Assembly: GCA_043820045.1 (NCBI GenBank)
Contig: JBDREF010000025.1
Span: 1-10,638, forward strand
DNA length: 10,638 bases
Direction of reading: 5' to 3'
Origin: JBDREF01 sp043820045
GTDB lineage: Bacteria > Planctomycetota > Phycisphaerae > Sedimentisphaerales > Anaerobacaceae
The notes beneath the pieces are model-generated. The model had not been told where the DNA came from and searched no databases. It was given only the letters and a program-made list of their open reading frames with translations. Of this stretch, positions 8,973 through 10,638 are shown one piece after another. Position 1 is the first letter of the stretch; each line of letters opens with the position of its first letter. Position numbers and translations under genes: made by a program.

Positions 8973-8996
8973 TGGTGCGAAATATCGCACCCTACG
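8973..8996 (+). repeat. REP-like hairpin repeat, copy 1
   Basis: A perfect 7-bp stem, GGTGCGA (8974-8980) with TCGCACC (8985-8991), closes an AATA loop and is followed by CTACG. It starts 7 nt after the stop of the membrane-protein gene and sits between two convergent genes. No T-run follows on either strand, so a classical terminator is unlikely, though it may protect 3' ends. A second copy at 10122-10145 matches at 20 of 24 positions in the same orientation. Confidence 0.75.
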
Positions 8997-9062
8997 TGGT
9001 GTGGGGCCGGTAGAGCGTGCAGAACAAGTTGGTTTGCCAAAAGTGCGTATTGTTTTGGACTT

Positions 9063-10055
9063 TCACGGAGATCGTGCGTAACCTAAGTCTCTCAGTATGC
9101 ACGAAAGGCATTGAACTGCTAACTCGGCGTCACGGTCATTTATGGGACGACAACCGTGGTGCATTTGGATGTTTGGCTTGACTCTGGAATGCAAATCTGC
9201 AATCGTTTTTCCACAATGGGCGACTATCCGCAGTCCCTTTTCCTCCGCTGTTCTTGCCAATGGCCTGAGATCTGTCTTATCTAATCGCGGCATGTCTTGA
9301 TGAAATCGTGCGAACAACGATGCACTGGCTGCATTGCGACATAAATCGACAATTGAATCGGCATTTGCCTTGTACATTGAATCAACAACCTTATTCACGG
9401 TGTCTTGAACATGGGCGCGCCATTGTTCAGGGATATTACTTGGTGAAAGATCAGGAAGTGCTCCCAAGAAGTAAAGAGGCCGCATAGTCACCAGTTCCTC
9501 ACTTGAATACATGCGATCGTTCGAGACAATACGCCACATAGAATACGCCCTATCATTCCCAATAACCGCAAAGATTTGTTGCGAAGGATTCCAAGAGGCT
9601 AATCGGTACCCCTGATAGGAGAAGAGTTCCTTCCTCACTACACCACCGTTTGATCTTGCCTCAACAAGATCGGCTTCATTTACAGGAAATACCCAACACT
9701 GCCGAGGTCGAGATTGTGATTTCTCAGGTTCATATATACGCCCACGCCTCACCATAGAGACCGGATCAAAATTGTCTTCACGAAAGAGCAACCTGTCAAA
9801 TTCCGTAGTGCTCTTCAATAGTTTACTCAGGGCATCTTCTGGCGTCTCCGCAATCTGTAAATCAAAAAGATACGGTGTCGAGAACAAGGCTCTTGCTCCC
9901 CAAGACATATTGCCGCCTTCATACACGATTCCAACGTTTCTATCAATACCCAGGAACATAATCAGCTTTTCCGCAAAAATCTGCAATGTTATTCGGTTCT
10001 CTCGAAAGCGCACCAAACTCGCAATTGATTGTACCCAATTCACAGATACCTGCAA
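9063..10055 (-). CDS. Protein of unknown family, probable TTG or GTG start
   Basis: About 330 residues, no family recognised. The N-terminal two thirds (1-200) look alpha/beta, with IVYEGGNMSWGARALF (43-58), a WVFPVNEADLVEAR stretch (121-134) and MWRIVSNDRMYSSEELV (173-189). After a Pro-rich hinge (201-209) comes an all-helical part (210-326) with NADSIVDLCRNAASASL (231-247) and DRDAELAVQCLSCILRDLG (307-325). Such a helical tail recalls HEPN-like or other small helical domains. The only Arg-His pair found, R291 to H299, has seven residues between and does not fit the R-x(4-6)-H HEPN motif. No membrane segment or signal peptide. No ATG opens the frame. The TTG at 10055 lies 12 nt after GGGAG. 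A GTG four codons in has a weak GCAGG ahead of it. The first ATG is residue 33, which would cut an apparently structured helix. It lies downstream of the radical SAM gene on the same strand (85-nt gap), so cotranscription is possible. Confidence 0.75.
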   Translation of the reverse strand: MQVSVNWVQSIASLVRFRENRITLQIFAEKLIMFLGIDRNVGIVYEGGNMSWGARALFSTPYLFDLQIAETPEDALSKLLKSTTEFDRLLFREDNFDPVSMVRRGRIYEPEKSQSRPRQCWVFPVNEADLVEARSNGGVVRKELFSYQGYRLASWNPSQQIFAVIGNDRAYSMWRIVSNDRMYSSEELVTMRPLYFLGALPDLSPSNIPEQWRAHVQDTVNKVVDSMYKANADSIVDLCRNAASASLFARFHQDMPRLDKTDLRPLARTAEEKGLRIVAHCGKTIADLHSRVKPNIQMHHGCRPINDRDAELAVQCLSCILRDLGYARSP

Positions 10056-10121
10056 ATAATTCTTAGACTCCCAGCAAGCACAGCACGATAAAATCGCACA
10101 GGTTACGTAAGGATATGCAAC

Positions 10122-10145
10122 TGGTGCGAAAGGTCACACCCTATG
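10122..10145 (+). repeat. REP-like hairpin repeat, copy 2
   Basis: Same 24-nt unit as at 8973-8996, with 4 differences; one of them (A for G at 10136) puts a mismatch in the 7-bp stem. It overlaps the last Ala codon and the TAG stop of the radical SAM gene. It lies in the gap upstream of the 330-residue gene. Confidence 0.7.
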
Positions 10146-10638
10146 CGCTTATGACAGTAGTGTCGGAAACCACATTCCTTAAATGTGCCGCATACAGAAG
10201 ATAATGTTCGCACCAGAGATACTGAAAGATCGAATGTTCTCTGTCCCAGAGTTTACGGCGTTCCAGGCGCGCAATTTCCAATGGGCCTCTGGGCGGCCGT
10301 ACTGTTCCGTTCCCATCCTGCTCCTGATAGAACAAGCGATTGGAGTGGACAATTCCATGCTCGGTCGAAACAAGTATTTCACGACCGGCAATTTTCAAAG
10401 CGAAAGTTTTAGCCTGGCAAGCAAACGCTGTTTTGTCATAAAGCTGAAAGCTGCTGTGCGTTTCAGCATCCACGAAATCGACAAGATCATCCATAAGATC
10501 CATTGTGGCATCGAAATCCTCATCCTTGCTTGTCGGAAGGCCAAAAATAAGCATGAGCAGGTTCGAAATACCCGCCTGGTGCGAATCTCCGATAACACGC
10601 CTGATTGTTTCTACCGATGTTCCTTTTCGCGATATATC
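10141..10638 (-). CDS. Radical SAM family protein, C-terminal part (N-terminus beyond window)
   Basis: The reading frame is open from the right edge to the TAG at 10141, giving 165 residues. The Met at 10554 (residue 29 of this fragment) is internal, because the 28 codons before it are open and continue the same domain. Residues 4-37 carry RKGTSVETIRR, SHQAGISN and LLMLIFGLPTSKDEDF. That is the late-barrel pattern of radical SAM enzymes: a KG turn, a helix ending in AGI, then an FGxP strand-turn followed by a helix starting near DATMDLM. The cluster-binding CxxxCxxC lies in the missing N-terminal part, so subclass and substrate cannot be told; a cobalamin-binding type is possible but unproven. 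After the barrel comes a tail with VSTEHGIVHSNRLFY and LEIARLERRKLWDRE, ending in a helix rich in Tyr, Leu and His. Such tails are often subclass-specific. The C-terminal Ala and stop come from a repeat copy, so the original end may have been longer. Confidence 0.7.
   Translation of the reverse strand, partial: DISRKGTSVETIRRVIGDSHQAGISNLLMLIFGLPTSKDEDFDATMDLMDDLVDFVDAETHSSFQLYDKTAFACQAKTFALKIAGREILVSTEHGIVHSNRLFYQEQDGNGTVRPPRGPLEIARLERRKLWDREHSIFQYLWCEHYLLYAAHLRNVVSDTTVISA

Noticed and set aside
9063..10055. HEPN RNase assignment for the helical tail of the 330-residue protein
   Set aside because: The Arg-His spacing (R291 to H299) does not match R-x(4-6)-H, and no other candidate pair fits.
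9772..10059. 95-codon + strand ORF opposite the 330-residue gene
   Set aside because: No ribosome site or motif, and the minus-strand frame is longer and has domain-like pattern.
8973..10145. CRISPR array from the two repeat copies
   Set aside because: Only two imperfect copies more than 1 kb apart, with a gene between and no cas genes.

Overview
The window reads as an ordinary bacterial chromosome segment with mid-range G+C in its left part. Protein style (a two-subunit AddAB nuclease, an E. coli-like AvtA, moderate GC, REP-type palindromes) would fit a Planctomycetota-like or similar environmental genome. That taxonomic hint is inference from general impression and should be held loosely.

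Left part (1-8152, all on +): a tightly packed operon of three genes. addB enters from the left edge without its N-terminus. addA follows with an 11-nt overlap and is complete. avtA (valine--pyruvate aminotransferase) starts 3 nt after the addA stop. AddA and AddB together form the double-strand-break end-processing helicase-nuclease. AddA supplies the UvrD-type ATPase motor and one PD-(D/E)XK nuclease. AddB supplies the second nuclease and a four-cysteine Fe-S cluster site. All catalytic residues expected in the visible parts are present. A short palindromic repeat core of the kind scattered through many genomes lies in frame inside the addA nuclease domain.

Right part (8153-10638): more A+T-rich, loosely packed and accessory in character. 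A 184-bp spacer with a possible promoter leads to a 209-residue, N-terminally membrane-anchored protein of unknown function on +. A 330-residue protein of unknown family follows on -. The C-terminal part of a radical SAM enzyme then runs off the right edge on -. Two copies of a 24-nt REP-like hairpin repeat, in the same orientation, bracket the 330-residue gene. The right-hand copy supplies the last codon and stop of the radical SAM gene.

No RNA gene, CRISPR array, transposase or complete mobile element was seen. The best leads for novelty are the repeat-bracketed unknown gene, the in-frame repeat insertion in AddA, and the unidentified membrane protein. No complete new system can be demonstrated from this window alone.
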